Source: an uncultured Bacillota bacterium | Lineage (GTDB): Bacteria > Bacillota > Clostridia > Christensenellales > UBA1242 | Length of the DNA: 64,000 bases | Reading direction: 5' to 3' | Assembly (NCBI GenBank): GCA_949292985.1 | Contig: CASFBF010000010.1 | Span: forward strand, 77,485 to 141,484 | Shown here: positions 8,615-18,800 of the stretch, in pieces | How positions within the stretch are numbered: position 1 is the stretch's first letter | Layout: every line of letters begins with the position of its first letter | The notes under the pieces: model-generated | Told to the model about the DNA's origin: nothing | Database searches by the model: none | Seen by the model: the letters and a program-made list of their open reading frames with translations, nothing else | Translations under genes and position numbers: made by a program

Positions 8615-10576
8615 TTATTTAATTTTTTTACCCAATTTTTTCTTTAAATTTAGTATTTTATTCCTTATTTCAATTGCTCTTTCAAAATCAAGAGAGTTCG
8701 ACGCCAACTTCATCATCGAAGTAAGTCTTTCAATTTCGGCAGGAATATCCTTTTTAGGAATATCTTCACCATCAAGTTTCTTGGTGATTTCCAAAGTGTT
8801 TTTAACAAGTTTTTTAATAGTTTTTGGCGAGATGTTGTGTTCTTTGTTATATTGCATTTGAATTTCACGCCTACGCTGTGTTTCATCAATTGCACGCCTC
8901 ATAGAGTCGGTTATTTCATCTGCATACATAATCGCTCTGCCATTCTCATTTCTGGCAACTCTGCCGATAGTTTGAATTAAAGCACCTTCGCTTCGCAAGA
9001 ACCCTTCTTTATCCGCATCTAAAATTGCAACAAGTTCCACTTCTGGCATATCCAAACCTTCGCGCAAAAGATTTATGCCCACAAGAACATCAAACTCTCC
9101 ACTTCTTAAACCATTTATAATCTCCACTCTTTCCATAGTGTCAATTTCGGAATGAAGATATTTCACCTTAAACTTTCTATCGCCCAAGTAAGTTGTTAAA
9201 CTTTCAGCCATTTTTTTGGTTAATGTTGTAACAAGCACCCTGGCATTGCGTGAAATTGTTTTGTTGATTTCACTTATTAAATCGTCAATCTGCCCTTTTG
9301 AAGGTCTTACTTCTATGGTTGGGTCTAAAAGACCAGTTGGCCTAAGTAACTGTTCTACCACTTGTCCCGCACGGGATAGTTCATATTTTGCAGGTGTTGC
9401 AGAAACATAAAGCGTTTGACCCAATCTTTCATTGAATTCATCAAATTTTAAAGGTCTGTTATCCCTTGCTGCTTCTAATCTAAAACCATACTCAACCAGA
9501 TTATCTTTTCTAGCCTTATCACCATTATACATTGCCCGAATTTGAGGTAAAGTCATATGACTTTCATCAATAATAGTTAAAAATCCTTTTGGAAAATAAT
9601 CTAGCAAGGTAAATGGTGGTTCACCCGGTTGTCTTCCGTCAAAATATCTTGAATAATTTTCAATACCGTTGCAATATCCAAGTTCACTCATCATTTCAAG
9701 GTCATACGCTACTCGCTGTCCTATTCTCTCCGCTTCCAAGGGCTTGCCTTCGTCATTAAATTTTTTAATGGCTTTTTCTCTATCTTCGCTGATCTGCGCT
9801 ATTGCCCTTTTTAACCTTTCGTTGCCAACAGCATAATGAGTGGCAGGATAAATGGCCGCATAACTCACCTCGTTAAGCATATTGCCAGTTATTGGGTCAA
9901 ACTCATATATTTTTTCAATTTCATCACCAAAGAAACGAACTCTGATTGCCATTTCAGATTGGTTGGCTGGAAAAATATCCAAAGTATCGCCTTTCGCTCT
10001 AAAAGTTGAGCGTTTAAAATCAATTTCATTCCTTGTGTACTGAATGTCAATAAGCCGTTTTATAATATCGTCCCTATCAACAATATCACCTTTTCTTAAT
10101 GAAATGTGAAGGTTATAGTACTCCTCAGGGCTACCTAAACCATAAATACACGAAACTGATGCCACAACAATAGTATCATTTCTTTCCAACAAAGAAGATG
10201 TGGCAGAAGAGCGAAGTTTATCAATTTCATCGTTTATTGACATATCTTTTTCAATATAGGTGTCAGTTGAAACAATATAAGCCTCTGGCTGATAATAATC
10301 ATAATAAGAAACAAAATATTCAACTCTGTTCTCAGGGAAAAACTCTCTAAACTCATTACAAAGTTGCGCCGCCAAAGTTTTGTTATGTGCAATAACCAAA
10401 GTAGGCCTGTTTAGTTTTGCAATTATATTAGCCATGGTAAAAGTTTTGCCACTGCCTGTAACACCAAGCAAAACCTGCTCTTTCAACCCCTCGTCAAAAC
10501 CTTCCACAAGTTTTTCAATTGCTTGCGGTTGATCGCCAGACGCAGAAAAAGGTGCTTTTAACTTAAATTTATCCAT
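8615..10576 (-). CDS. uvrB: Excinuclease ABC subunit B
   Basis: A 653-aa helicase-like damage-verification subunit of nucleotide excision repair. Walker [10 protein letters not shown] is near residue 39. The beta-hairpin [10 protein letters not shown] inserts into DNA, and the DESHM box and the YVSATP motif follow. Motif VI (QTIGRVARN) is intact, and a C-terminal UVR motif ([14 protein letters not shown]) contacts UvrC. It starts two bases after a small upstream gene, with an AAGGAT ribosome binding site, so the two are co-transcribed. Usually uvrA follows directly; here a 153-aa gene intervenes and uvrA has its own promoter. Confidence 0.97.
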   Translation of the reverse strand: MDKFKLKAPFSASGDQPQAIEKLVEGFDEGLKEQVLLGVTGSGKTFTMANIIAKLNRPTLVIAHNKTLAAQLCNEFREFFPENRVEYFVSYYDYYQPEAYIVSTDTYIEKDMSINDEIDKLRSSATSSLLERNDTIVVASVSCIYGLGSPEEYYNLHISLRKGDIVDRDDIIKRLIDIQYTRNEIDFKRSTFRAKGDTLDIFPANQSEMAIRVRFFGDEIEKIYEFDPITGNMLNEVSYAAIYPATHYAVGNERLKRAIAQISEDREKAIKKFNDEGKPLEAERIGQRVAYDLEMMSELGYCNGIENYSRYFDGRQPGEPPFTLLDYFPKGFLTIIDESHMTLPQIRAMYNGDKARKDNLVEYGFRLEAARDNRPLKFDEFNERLGQTLYVSATPAKYELSRAGQVVEQLLRPTGLLDPTIEVRPSKGQIDDLISEINKTISRNARVLVTTLTKKMAESLTTYLGDRKFKVKYLHSEIDTMERVEIINGLRSGEFDVLVGINLLREGLDMPEVELVAILDADKEGFLRSEGALIQTIGRVARNENGRAIMYADEITDSMRRAIDETQRRREIQMQYNKEHNISPKTIKKLVKNTLEITKKLDGEDIPKKDIPAEIERLTSMMKLASNSLDFERAIEIRNKILNLKKKLGKKIK

Positions 10577-10578
10577 AG

Positions 10579-10938
10579 TTATCCTTTAAAAATCATTTTT
10601 AACACAAGTCCAAAAATAAAACTGACGGTCGCCAAAAACAAACTTCTTAAAATCAACAATCCAAAAGTTTTTTTCTGGCGCTTTGTATCAACTAAAAATG
10701 CCTGACCTTTCTTTTTTAATGTTACACAATAATAATACCCCATTTTGCTTTCTGAAACAACAAAATCAATATAGTTTTCGTTTGAAAGTTCGCTCATAAT
10801 TTCATCTAGTTCTGAAATAGATAAAACAAATTTTTTAGATAAAGCCGCTGCAATTTCACCCGGCGAAACAAGGCATGTTCTTTTTTTAGGACACACCTTG
10901 CACAAATATCCCATGACAAGTTTTTCTTTACGCGTCAA
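10579..10938 (-). CDS. Winged-helix-like small membrane protein, upstream of uvrB
   Basis: A 119-aa protein with a possible winged-helix-like N-terminal domain (about residues 1-80, including [12 protein letters not shown] and a following [17 protein letters not shown] helix), a basic linker (TKRQKKT) and one C-terminal membrane segment (about 92-115). An N-terminal Cys pair motif ([10 protein letters not shown]) could bind metal. The start is a TTG with AGGTGAG six bases upstream; an ATG eight codons later is the alternative. The architecture matches the 120-aa product at 11668-12030, so the two may be paralogues. The stop codon is two bases from the uvrB start, indicating an operon. Confidence 0.7.
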   Translation of the reverse strand: MTRKEKLVMGYLCKVCPKKRTCLVSPGEIAAALSKKFVLSISELDEIMSELSNENYIDFVVSESKMGYYYCVTLKKKGQAFLVDTKRQKKTFGLLILRSLFLATVSFIFGLVLKMIFKG

Positions 10939-10996
10939 AAAGTCTCACCTCATAAAAGGGCTTCAACTTTTTATTTCCTAAATGTCAAATTTTTAC

Positions 10997-11024
10997 ACAA
11001 AAAAAGCCAGTTATAAACTGGCTT
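10997..11024 (-). terminator. Terminator of the 176-aa gene, overlapping its stop codon
   Basis: On the minus strand AAGCCAG pairs with CTGGCTT followed by seven T. The loop contains the stop codon of the upstream gene. Confidence 0.75.
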
Positions 11025-11541
11025 GTGCACTTTTTAGAAATGCGCTTGATCTTTTTCTTAATTTTAAATTGTTTTCTATTGCGTCTCTTTTTTGTTCACA
11101 TCTTTCAAGTTCGCTTTCTTCCCTGCTCACATCATAATCATAATCATAAGGGCTGTCTAATAAATCTGATATTTTTTCATCGATATCGTGTATCTGCTTA
11201 TCAAGTTCTTGCTTATCTTTAACAAGAGGAAATATGCTTTTCAAATATTCAGTTGCAATATCCTTATCTAAATTAAAACCTTTGTAAAACATTTTAATAA
11301 ATCTGTCATCAAGTTTTTTAAAAGATTGTTCAAAATCTTCCATTGTGGTGTATCCAACTTTTCTAAATCCCTTTTTCAATTCGTCAGTAACATCACAAAA
11401 TCTATCACATAACAAATCTTCAAAAATTTTTGCTAATTCATATTTTTCTTTTTCGAATATTATATCAACTTCATCTTTTTCAAATCCAAAAACTTCCATC
11501 CAATTTTCAGGCATATTCTCATACCCGCTTTGTATTTTCAT
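11011..11541 (-). CDS. Uncharacterised 176-aa charged, coiled-coil-tailed protein
   Basis: No family recognised. It is a soluble, strongly acidic helical protein. The last 65 residues (LDKQIHDIDEKISDLL through ELERCEQKRDAIE) have the heptad pattern of a coiled-coil hairpin, interrupted by a YDYDYD stretch. Residues 12-20 (NWMEVFGFE) form an aromatic patch. The start is set by a GGGAGGGG ribosome binding site and a strong sigma-A promoter at 11565-11593. The neighbours are the two winged-helix/membrane mini-proteins. It is monocistronic, with its own terminator. Confidence 0.72.
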   Translation of the reverse strand: MKIQSGYENMPENWMEVFGFEKDEVDIIFEKEKYELAKIFEDLLCDRFCDVTDELKKGFRKVGYTTMEDFEQSFKKLDDRFIKMFYKGFNLDKDIATEYLKSIFPLVKDKQELDKQIHDIDEKISDLLDSPYDYDYDVSREESELERCEQKRDAIENNLKLRKRSSAFLKSAQASL

Positions 11542-11564
11542 TGTCCCCTCCCAAATACATTTTT

Positions 11565-11593
11565 ATTTTACTATAACGTTGCTCACAAGTCAA
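11565..11593 (-). promoter_or_regulatory. Sigma-A promoter of the 176-aa gene
   Basis: On the minus strand TTGACT (11588-11593), 17-nt spacer, TAAAAT (11565-11570), followed by a conventional leader with a G-rich ribosome binding site. Confidence 0.75.
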
Positions 11594-11632
11594 TACATAA
11601 GATTTATTTTGTCTAAAAATGTCGATAATATG

Positions 11633-11662
11633 TTGCAAAAAAAGTTAAAAATTACAAATAAT
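11633..11662 (+). promoter_or_regulatory. Leaderless-type promoter of the 120-aa gene
   Basis: TTGCAA (11633-11638), 18-nt spacer, AATAAT (11657-11662), ending five bases before the ATG at 11668. No Shine-Dalgarno is present. Confidence 0.5.
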
Positions 11663-11667
11663 AATAC

Positions 11668-12030
11668 ATGCTTGATTTAAAGTCCAATTTAGTATTAAAA
11701 ATATTGCAAAAAGAATGTCATGGCTCGGGATATAAAGTTATCGATAAAGCAGACATAATTTCTTCCATGCCTGCAAAATACAGAGTGGACGAAGATGGTC
11801 TGGAAAACATAATAACTTTTTTAGAAAGAAATGAATGTATTCATGTTAAATATGATGACGACAATGTTTACTGCCTTTGCATTTTGCCAATTGGAAATCA
11901 AATAACTGAAAATCAAATAGTTCAAAAAAAGCAAAAACCAAATTACTTGATTTTTGCTGTTCTTTGTTTTGTTTTTGCTTTTGTAGGTGGCTTGGTTGGC
12001 TCAATTATTGCAAAATTTATAAATTTTTAA
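11668..12030 (+). CDS. Winged-helix-like small membrane protein (possible paralogue of the uvrB-linked one)
   Basis: A 120-aa protein with an N-terminal helical region that may form a winged helix (about residues 1-75; the helix IISSMPAKYRVDEDGLENII precedes FLERNECIHV and a beta hairpin). A Q/K-rich linker and a single C-terminal membrane helix (about 92-115, with GGLVGS) follow. Layout and length match the product at 10579-10938, suggesting a duplicated family of membrane-tethered DNA- or protein-binding modules. It has no ribosome binding site; a -10-like box ends five bases before the ATG. Its stop codon overlaps that of the convergent radC remnant (TTAA shared). Confidence 0.7.
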   Translation: MLDLKSNLVLKILQKECHGSGYKVIDKADIISSMPAKYRVDEDGLENIITFLERNECIHVKYDDDNVYCLCILPIGNQITENQIVQKKQKPNYLIFAVLCFVFAFVGGLVGSIIAKFINF

Positions 12031-12731
12031 TAGTTTTCAAAAGTTCTGTAAAATTCATTATTTTTCATTCCAAATACACCGTCTATTCCAACAATAATAT
12101 GGTCAACAAGAGGAACACCCAAAGTTTTTAAAAGGTTTTCAATATTTCTTGTTCCAATCACATCTTCTTCCGACGGCTTAGCCTTGCCTTGTGGATGATT
12201 GTGTGCCAAAAGCACATACATTGGTTTGCAATTTGAAATAAAGTTGACTATTTCAAAAGGATTTATTCCTACACTTTTAATTCCGCCAACAGCAAGTTTA
12301 ATCTTAGCCTTAACTCTATTTGAAGCATCTACGCCAACTATGTAAGAAGTTTCAACATTTTTAAACCTTAATCATTCTTCAAAGAAGTCAGCAATGTTTG
12401 AACGGTAAGCAAACTCATATTTTTTGTCCAAAGATACTTCTGTATAATAATTAAAGATATCAACAAAGCAGTGTAACTTTTTGGCTGAAACTTCCCCCAT
12501 TCCTTTCACATCTTTTGTCTACATCCAATCTGCGTTTAAAACATTTGCAATGCTTCCAAACTTATCCAAAAGTCTGTGCGCTATTTTATTTGTATCACAC
12601 CTTGGAATTACATATGTTAAAATAAATTCAAGAGCGACAATTTCACTCATGTTTTCAATTCCAGCACGACAAATTTGATTTAGCAACCTAACTCTGTGCC
12701 CTGCGTGCATATTTGATTCTTCTTTTTCCAT
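12027..12731 (-). pseudogene. radC: RadC/JAMM-family protein gene with two in-frame stops
   Basis: The frame reads as one RadC-like protein of about 234 residues (HxH-type JAMM motif HNHPQGKAKPSEED, followed by VPLVDHIIVG and the FYRTFENY end). A TAG at 12519-12521 and a TGA at 12372-12374 interrupt it without any frameshift. The segments before, between and after (MHAGHRVRLLNQ, then VKGMGEVSAKKL, then SYIVGVDASNRVK) are all recognisable and collinear. The metal-site residues are retained. RadC has a nuclease-like fold of uncertain cellular role. An AAGGAAAA ribosome binding site and a TATAAT remain upstream. Recent inactivation is the simplest reading; sequencing error or readthrough is possible. 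Confidence 0.8.
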
Positions 12732-12842
12732 AGTTTTCCTTCAAAAATCTATTATAATTTCAACTAATTTTAACAAATTTTGATGAAATATACAAATAAA
12801 ACTTGACCCAAAGTAAATTTTATAATCTTGAAAAAACTTAAT

Positions 12843-12870
12843 AAAAAACGGCTAAGTTTAGCCGTTTTTT
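12843..12870 (-). terminator. Terminator of the giant lipoprotein gene
   Basis: A stem AAAAAACGGCTAA / TTAGCCGTTTTTT lies just downstream of the stop codon of the 18-kb gene, with U-tracts on both strands. Confidence 0.85.
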
Positions 12871-12871
12871 A

Positions 12872-15800
12872 TTAGATTGCTTCGCCATTTGAATCATAAC
12901 ATAGCGCGCTGGTGATACCTCCAACAACAAAGAAATATTCTTTATGCCAATCAAAATCTACTCTCCATATTCCAAAATCAACTCGAGCACCATAGTAAGT
13001 ATACAAAATATTCCCTGTTGGTGACAATATATTTGTGCCTTCAATCTTTTTTCCTGCTGTATTAAATTTGCCTATAAATGTTATCCTATCTCCATTCCAT
13101 CCGGTTGATTGTTTTTTTGCTATACCCACATCTATACCCGCTATAATTTCCCCATTAGTAGTATTTTGAATGTTGCTAACCGATCCATTTCTATAAGCAT
13201 TTAGATTTGCATGATATGTCCAATTGTTCTCGTCCACATCTATTCGGTTTTCTGGCCCGTCATGTTTTTCAAAATTTAAATATAAATTCAATCCTCCCCA
13301 ACCGTCATTACCTCTAGAGCCATCATAAAGACCATCCAAGCCATCACGCAATGTTCCAGATATAACATAAGGTTCCTGTTCTGAAGCAGTATGAGTATTT
13401 TTATTTGTGGCAAAGTAGTATGCTTTGCCTGCTTCTCCTTTTTTACCTCCTTCAGTTGCTCCGAATGTGCCATTAGTAGGGGCTGTTCCATTTGTTTTAT
13501 CAGTTCCACCTTGTCCATCAGCACCGCGTCGACCATTGCCACCATCGCCTGCTTTAACTATACCAAAGTTATAGATGTTCACAGAATTAGACTCTATGTT
13601 AACGTGAGAAATGGCATAAACATCTTGCCCTTTTTGTCCATCTTCACCCGCACTTGCTCCATCTGCACCTCTTACGCCTATGATTGTCCCATAATTGCAA
13701 AGCGAACCTGAAACATTTTTCAATTCAGTTGTGCCTGATCCTGCAATACCAGCCATATCACTTTCATAAATCGTATTGGAAAATGATGTAAAATTACTTA
13801 TATTCGATAATGATGAACTAATTATTCCTGCCACACCACCGGCTTTAATCCCAGATAAATGTTTTGCTGTACTTATTGTACCAAAAGTTTTTACGTTCTT
13901 TAAGTTTGAATTAAGACTTACAGCCAACATACCTGCTTCTACGTGTGATGAGTCAGAAACAATTATTGAACCTGCAATAGATATATCTTTAACAAATTGA
14001 GAACTAATATTTTCGAAAAGTGCATTGTTGGAAATAGAAGTATAATTTATTACATTATCGTTTGTTGATGTTAAATTTAAATTTAAAACATAATTCTGAT
14101 CTATATTTTTAACATTTATATCTTTTGTTATAACAACTCCTTGATAATTGGTTCTATTTTCTCCACCAAAACTAACTCCCACTGTTTGTGCACCTGATTC
14201 TTTATCGTTGTAAGTTGCAGTAATTCTTATTTCTGCGTCATAAGTAAATGGTCCTACTGACGTCTCAGTTGTGTTAGCAGGTGATTGTCCATTAATTGTA
14301 TACGTTGCGCTCCCTAACAAATCCGCATTATCTTTTACCGGTACATTTGCAAAAACAGAATTTATTTTATTATTTTCAAGCAAGATGTTAACATTTGTTT
14401 CTATTGCATGAGTTTTAATACTAAATATTATATATTGGTTCGCTTTCAAAGTCGTATCGTTATATATAAATTTTGAAGAACCATTATCATCACTTATTTC
14501 AAATTTCCCGCCTTCTGTATTCGCTTTTACTGGTTCGCTTTCAGTAGTAAAATCTTCAAGCCGATAACTAACGCCTCCAATAACAACTATTCTTTTTTCT
14601 CCTTGAGTCGTAATTGTAAAACCAATAAATTCTAAACTTCCGCCTTCTTTTAATTTGTAACTATAATTGTTTCCTTTTACATTTATAACGCAATTTGACC
14701 CCTTATAAGTTTCAAATATTTGCAAAGAGTATGTTTTGTTTTCCTCGTCTTCAACTATATTATAATAGAAATAGTTGTTTTTATTTTCAATGAAAGTAAT
14801 CCCTTCATTTATTTCCCAGACATTTTCCCCTTGTTTAAAAGATGTAAGAACCCCATCTGAATTTATTTCAAAATTGTAAGTGATACCACCAAACTCAACT
14901 GTTCCTGGACCACCTGTAGTAGAATTTATTACATCACTTTGTGCATAAGAATTTTCGTTTATCAAAATTGGGTCTTGCGTGTATACAACAGCCGTTGTAG
15001 CATTATCTCCGTCTAAAATTAAGTCATCATAATTATAATCATATGTTGTCGACTGCGACCCAGAAATTTTGAACACCGTTTTTACTAAACTTGAACTAGT
15101 TCCATTCAAATTACTAAATGGAATTGGTTTTTTACTGTCGCTTGTTATCACTCCTACGCTATTTGTTCCATAACTATATTCAACCCACTGATTCTCAGCA
15201 ACATTTATTGAAATGTTATCTAGTCTATAATTTCGAGTATAATAGTAATTTTCATAGTTTATGGTTGAGTTTTTCCCCGCGCCACTTCTTGAACTTGATG
15301 AAACATATTTATTAGCATTGCCATTAGCAATATATGTAGCAGATATCTCATCATCTTCTGCTGCGTAAGTTTTTGTTTCAGTTGAACCAAAAGGTGAATC
15401 CACATAAGAATTATCAAATTTGTATGTTATAGTAACAGCACTCCAGTCTTTTTTTAAGTTATCAGCAACAGAACGAAGATTTCTATACAAATACAATGTT
15501 AGGTGTGTTGTATTAGAACCTTGGTCGTACGTAAAATTAGTTGCCATAACATAACCTTTGCCTGTAGCGTGCGTAAATTCAATTTGAGTCGAAGTATCAC
15601 CTAAACTAATAGTTTTATTACTTGAATCCCAATTTAATCCACCATCTAACGATATTGAAGCTACTTTCCCCTGTATAACTCTGGTTAAAGTAATTTTAAT
15701 CCGTTCATTACCTACGCTTCCCAAATCAGTTACTTGCCTTGAGGATAAGATCACATCTCTTGCACTATCATCATTTGTGTTATTTTCAGCCACATACTGA

Positions 15801-18800
15801 GTAATGCGCTCATAAGTAGAACTAGTATTTGTATATGTACCCTGTATACTTTGAGACCAGTTATTTGATGAAGTATGGTTCAAATATAAAGTTTTCTGCT
15901 CAGTAGAGATTTCTCCTTCGTTAAGATTTAAAGTGATAGTTTTCCCATTTAAGTCGTTTAAAACAGCATCGTTGTTTGTCCCTTGATAGACTAAATCCGT
16001 CCCGTTATATTGGAATTGATATGTACTCGTGCCTTTTACAGAATAATTGTTTCCACTTGTTAAATTGTATTCACCGTTAAGTTTTATTTTTAAATTACTT
16101 CCTACAACAACCAAATTACTAGCATTAAGTTTAATTGTTTCAACATAGTTTTCCCTATACGCAGAAACTGTATATTCAACATCACTGCTTCCTGATTCAG
16201 TGAAACTATAATTTATAGTTACATAAACTTTTTCATCTCTGTATTCCGCTCTTCCTGAAACATTATCAATACCGTCACCATAACTTTCAACATTTACAAC
16301 AAATTTGTAACCAGCGTCGTAAAGAGTTTCAACATCAATCCCACCTATTGTTGATATTCCATTATCATCTTGTTTGGTAGCCATATTGCTTGTCAATACC
16401 GCTTTTAACTCAGCCCCATTTTCTACAAACGCATATGGTTCAGAGCCAATATAAATCGTCTTTATGTTACTCGTTTCAGTATTTCTGGTTTTGATTAAAG
16501 TTAATGAGTCTATAGAGGCAACTGGCTGAATCCATGCTCTGTCAGCATATGTATTTTCAACCTGCTTAACTTCCCAATAACGAGTTTGAGTTTTAGTAAC
16601 AGAATCATTGTAAGTTATGCTTCTTGTAGTTTTAACGTAATACTTACTTATCCCACCTAATTCATCAAGTTCTGCTACAACAAATTGAGGCTCGTTTGAT
16701 GAATCCATATCAATTTTTAACTCTGCACTTATATCCAGTTTGGTATGAGTAAAATCATTACCTTCTTTTGTTTTCGAAAAACTTGGTTCATTTTCAGGAA
16801 CATTTATGTTTTCTTCAAAATCTGCACTACCGTACAAGCCATTTCGATATGCTTTTTCTGCATTTTTACAATTTGTTGCTGTAATATTTACACCACTCGC
16901 GTCTAGACCTATTTCAGAAACAAAAACATTTATTATGTTGTCAATATTGGCTTTAAATTTAACGGTCCCCTGTTGACTTTCACGTGTATAAACAATTTCT
17001 GCGTAATCGTTTTTCATATTGCCTGTATTTCCTAACGCTTCGATGAACCCCGAATTTTCGCAACCACTAACATTTGTTCCTTGCGCAACAATGCCAGCCG
17101 CATAAGCAACGCCTTTATTATTCCCCGATGATGAATTGCCATCTGCGTTTATATTTTTGTTACCTGCCTTAACCATTGAAGTGTTATAACAACTTGTAAT
17201 AGTTGTGGCTTTCCCTGCAATACCACCAGCATAGTAGTTGCCTGAAACTGTTGCGGTATAACCATTAAATACTGTATTTTCGTTTCCACAAGAACTTAAT
17301 TCCTTTGCTTGACCCGCTATTCCTCCAACATAACTTTCTGCTACATTAACATTTATTGGGGCATAATTAAAACAATTTTCTATTTTATTGGAACCTTCAC
17401 TTGTAATCAAACTTCCAATAATCCCACCTACATATGTATTTGAAGTAGATGTATCTGAAGTAGAACTAGTGACAGTTACAGCCACATAATTTTTACAATT
17501 AGAAATTTCAGTGCTAACATTACCATTACCAAACAATCCGCCGATGTTTGTTCCAGAACCAGTCAATGTTCCCGAAGCGATAATGTTGTCAGCGCTCCCT
17601 GTAACCGTGCTTGCAACAACCGCATCTCTTGTTACCTCTGCATTAGTAACACGTAAATTTTTAATGGTTGCAACAGAAGAGAATAAAGTAGCCTTAAGCC
17701 CGTTTATCGTGTGCCCATCACCATCAATAATTGCAGAATTTTCTTCTACACCTGGCCAAGTAGAAACATAACTACTTGTTTTGGATAAATCAATATCACG
17801 AACTAGTTTGTAATTTTTACTTTTATCGGTTGAAATCAAAGCAAGTTTGGTTGCGTTAGGGATTAAGTAAAATTTTATATTGTCAATTGTTTCGGTAGTA
17901 GAAATATTGAATGCAGCAAAATTTCTTGTTGGATATGCGTAGTTAAATTCAATGTTTTGCTTCCAGCCATTAATAGAGGTTTCAGCGGTATTATTGTAAT
18001 TTAAGGTTTTTCCACTTGTTGTATTTGTTGCGCTAGCGCCAACATTTTCTTGAACCTCAGTTGCGTTTCCATCATACCAGTTAGATTCTAATGAAGACGC
18101 ACTGCCAAACACACCAGTTGTGCCGGTTACATTTTCTTGTGTGTAGTCTTTTTGGTTTACTTTGCTTATGGTATAACAGTCGCTTGCTGTTGAATTAAGG
18201 CCATTTGTGAACGCATAAACATCAGCGCTGATGTATGAAGCCACTTCGCCAGTTGAATATGTTTTGCTGAAATAATTGTATTTGGTGTTGTCTGTTGAAG
18301 CGATGCCTGAAACGGTTCCTAAATCTGTGCCTGATTTACCTGCACGATAAACAATATTGACCGATGATGTGCTTTCAGCAATGAGTCCACCTTGCATCAA
18401 TCCAACCAAACCGCCGATATTTTTTGCACCATTTCCACCAACCGACAGTGTTCCTGTTGCGCTACTTGCAAAAATAATTCCGCCATTAAGGTTATTTACT
18501 AAACCACCAACTTGTGAAACATCATTGTAAGTATCGCTTACATCATTAAAATTATTATTTACGATAAGACCAGAAACAAAACTATGTTCACCAACTGTTG
18601 AAATTGGTTGTGTTTTTGTTGCAAAATCTCCAATGTAAGCAAAATTAGTTGCATCGTCAGAAGGATAAACCCCAGCATAATAAGTTATGCCATTAGTATT
18701 AGTCACACCAGCAGTTTGTTCTGTGGTAATAGGATTAAATTTTGTACCTTCATCTCCTGAAATATAACGATTAAGGATATCAATCATTGAATTATTGGTT

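Noticed and set aside
12027-12731. TGA or TAG reassigned as a sense codon in this genome
   Set aside because: Other genes (for example the LysM gene and the gene before comF) end normally at TGA, and no intact gene here contains in-frame stops.
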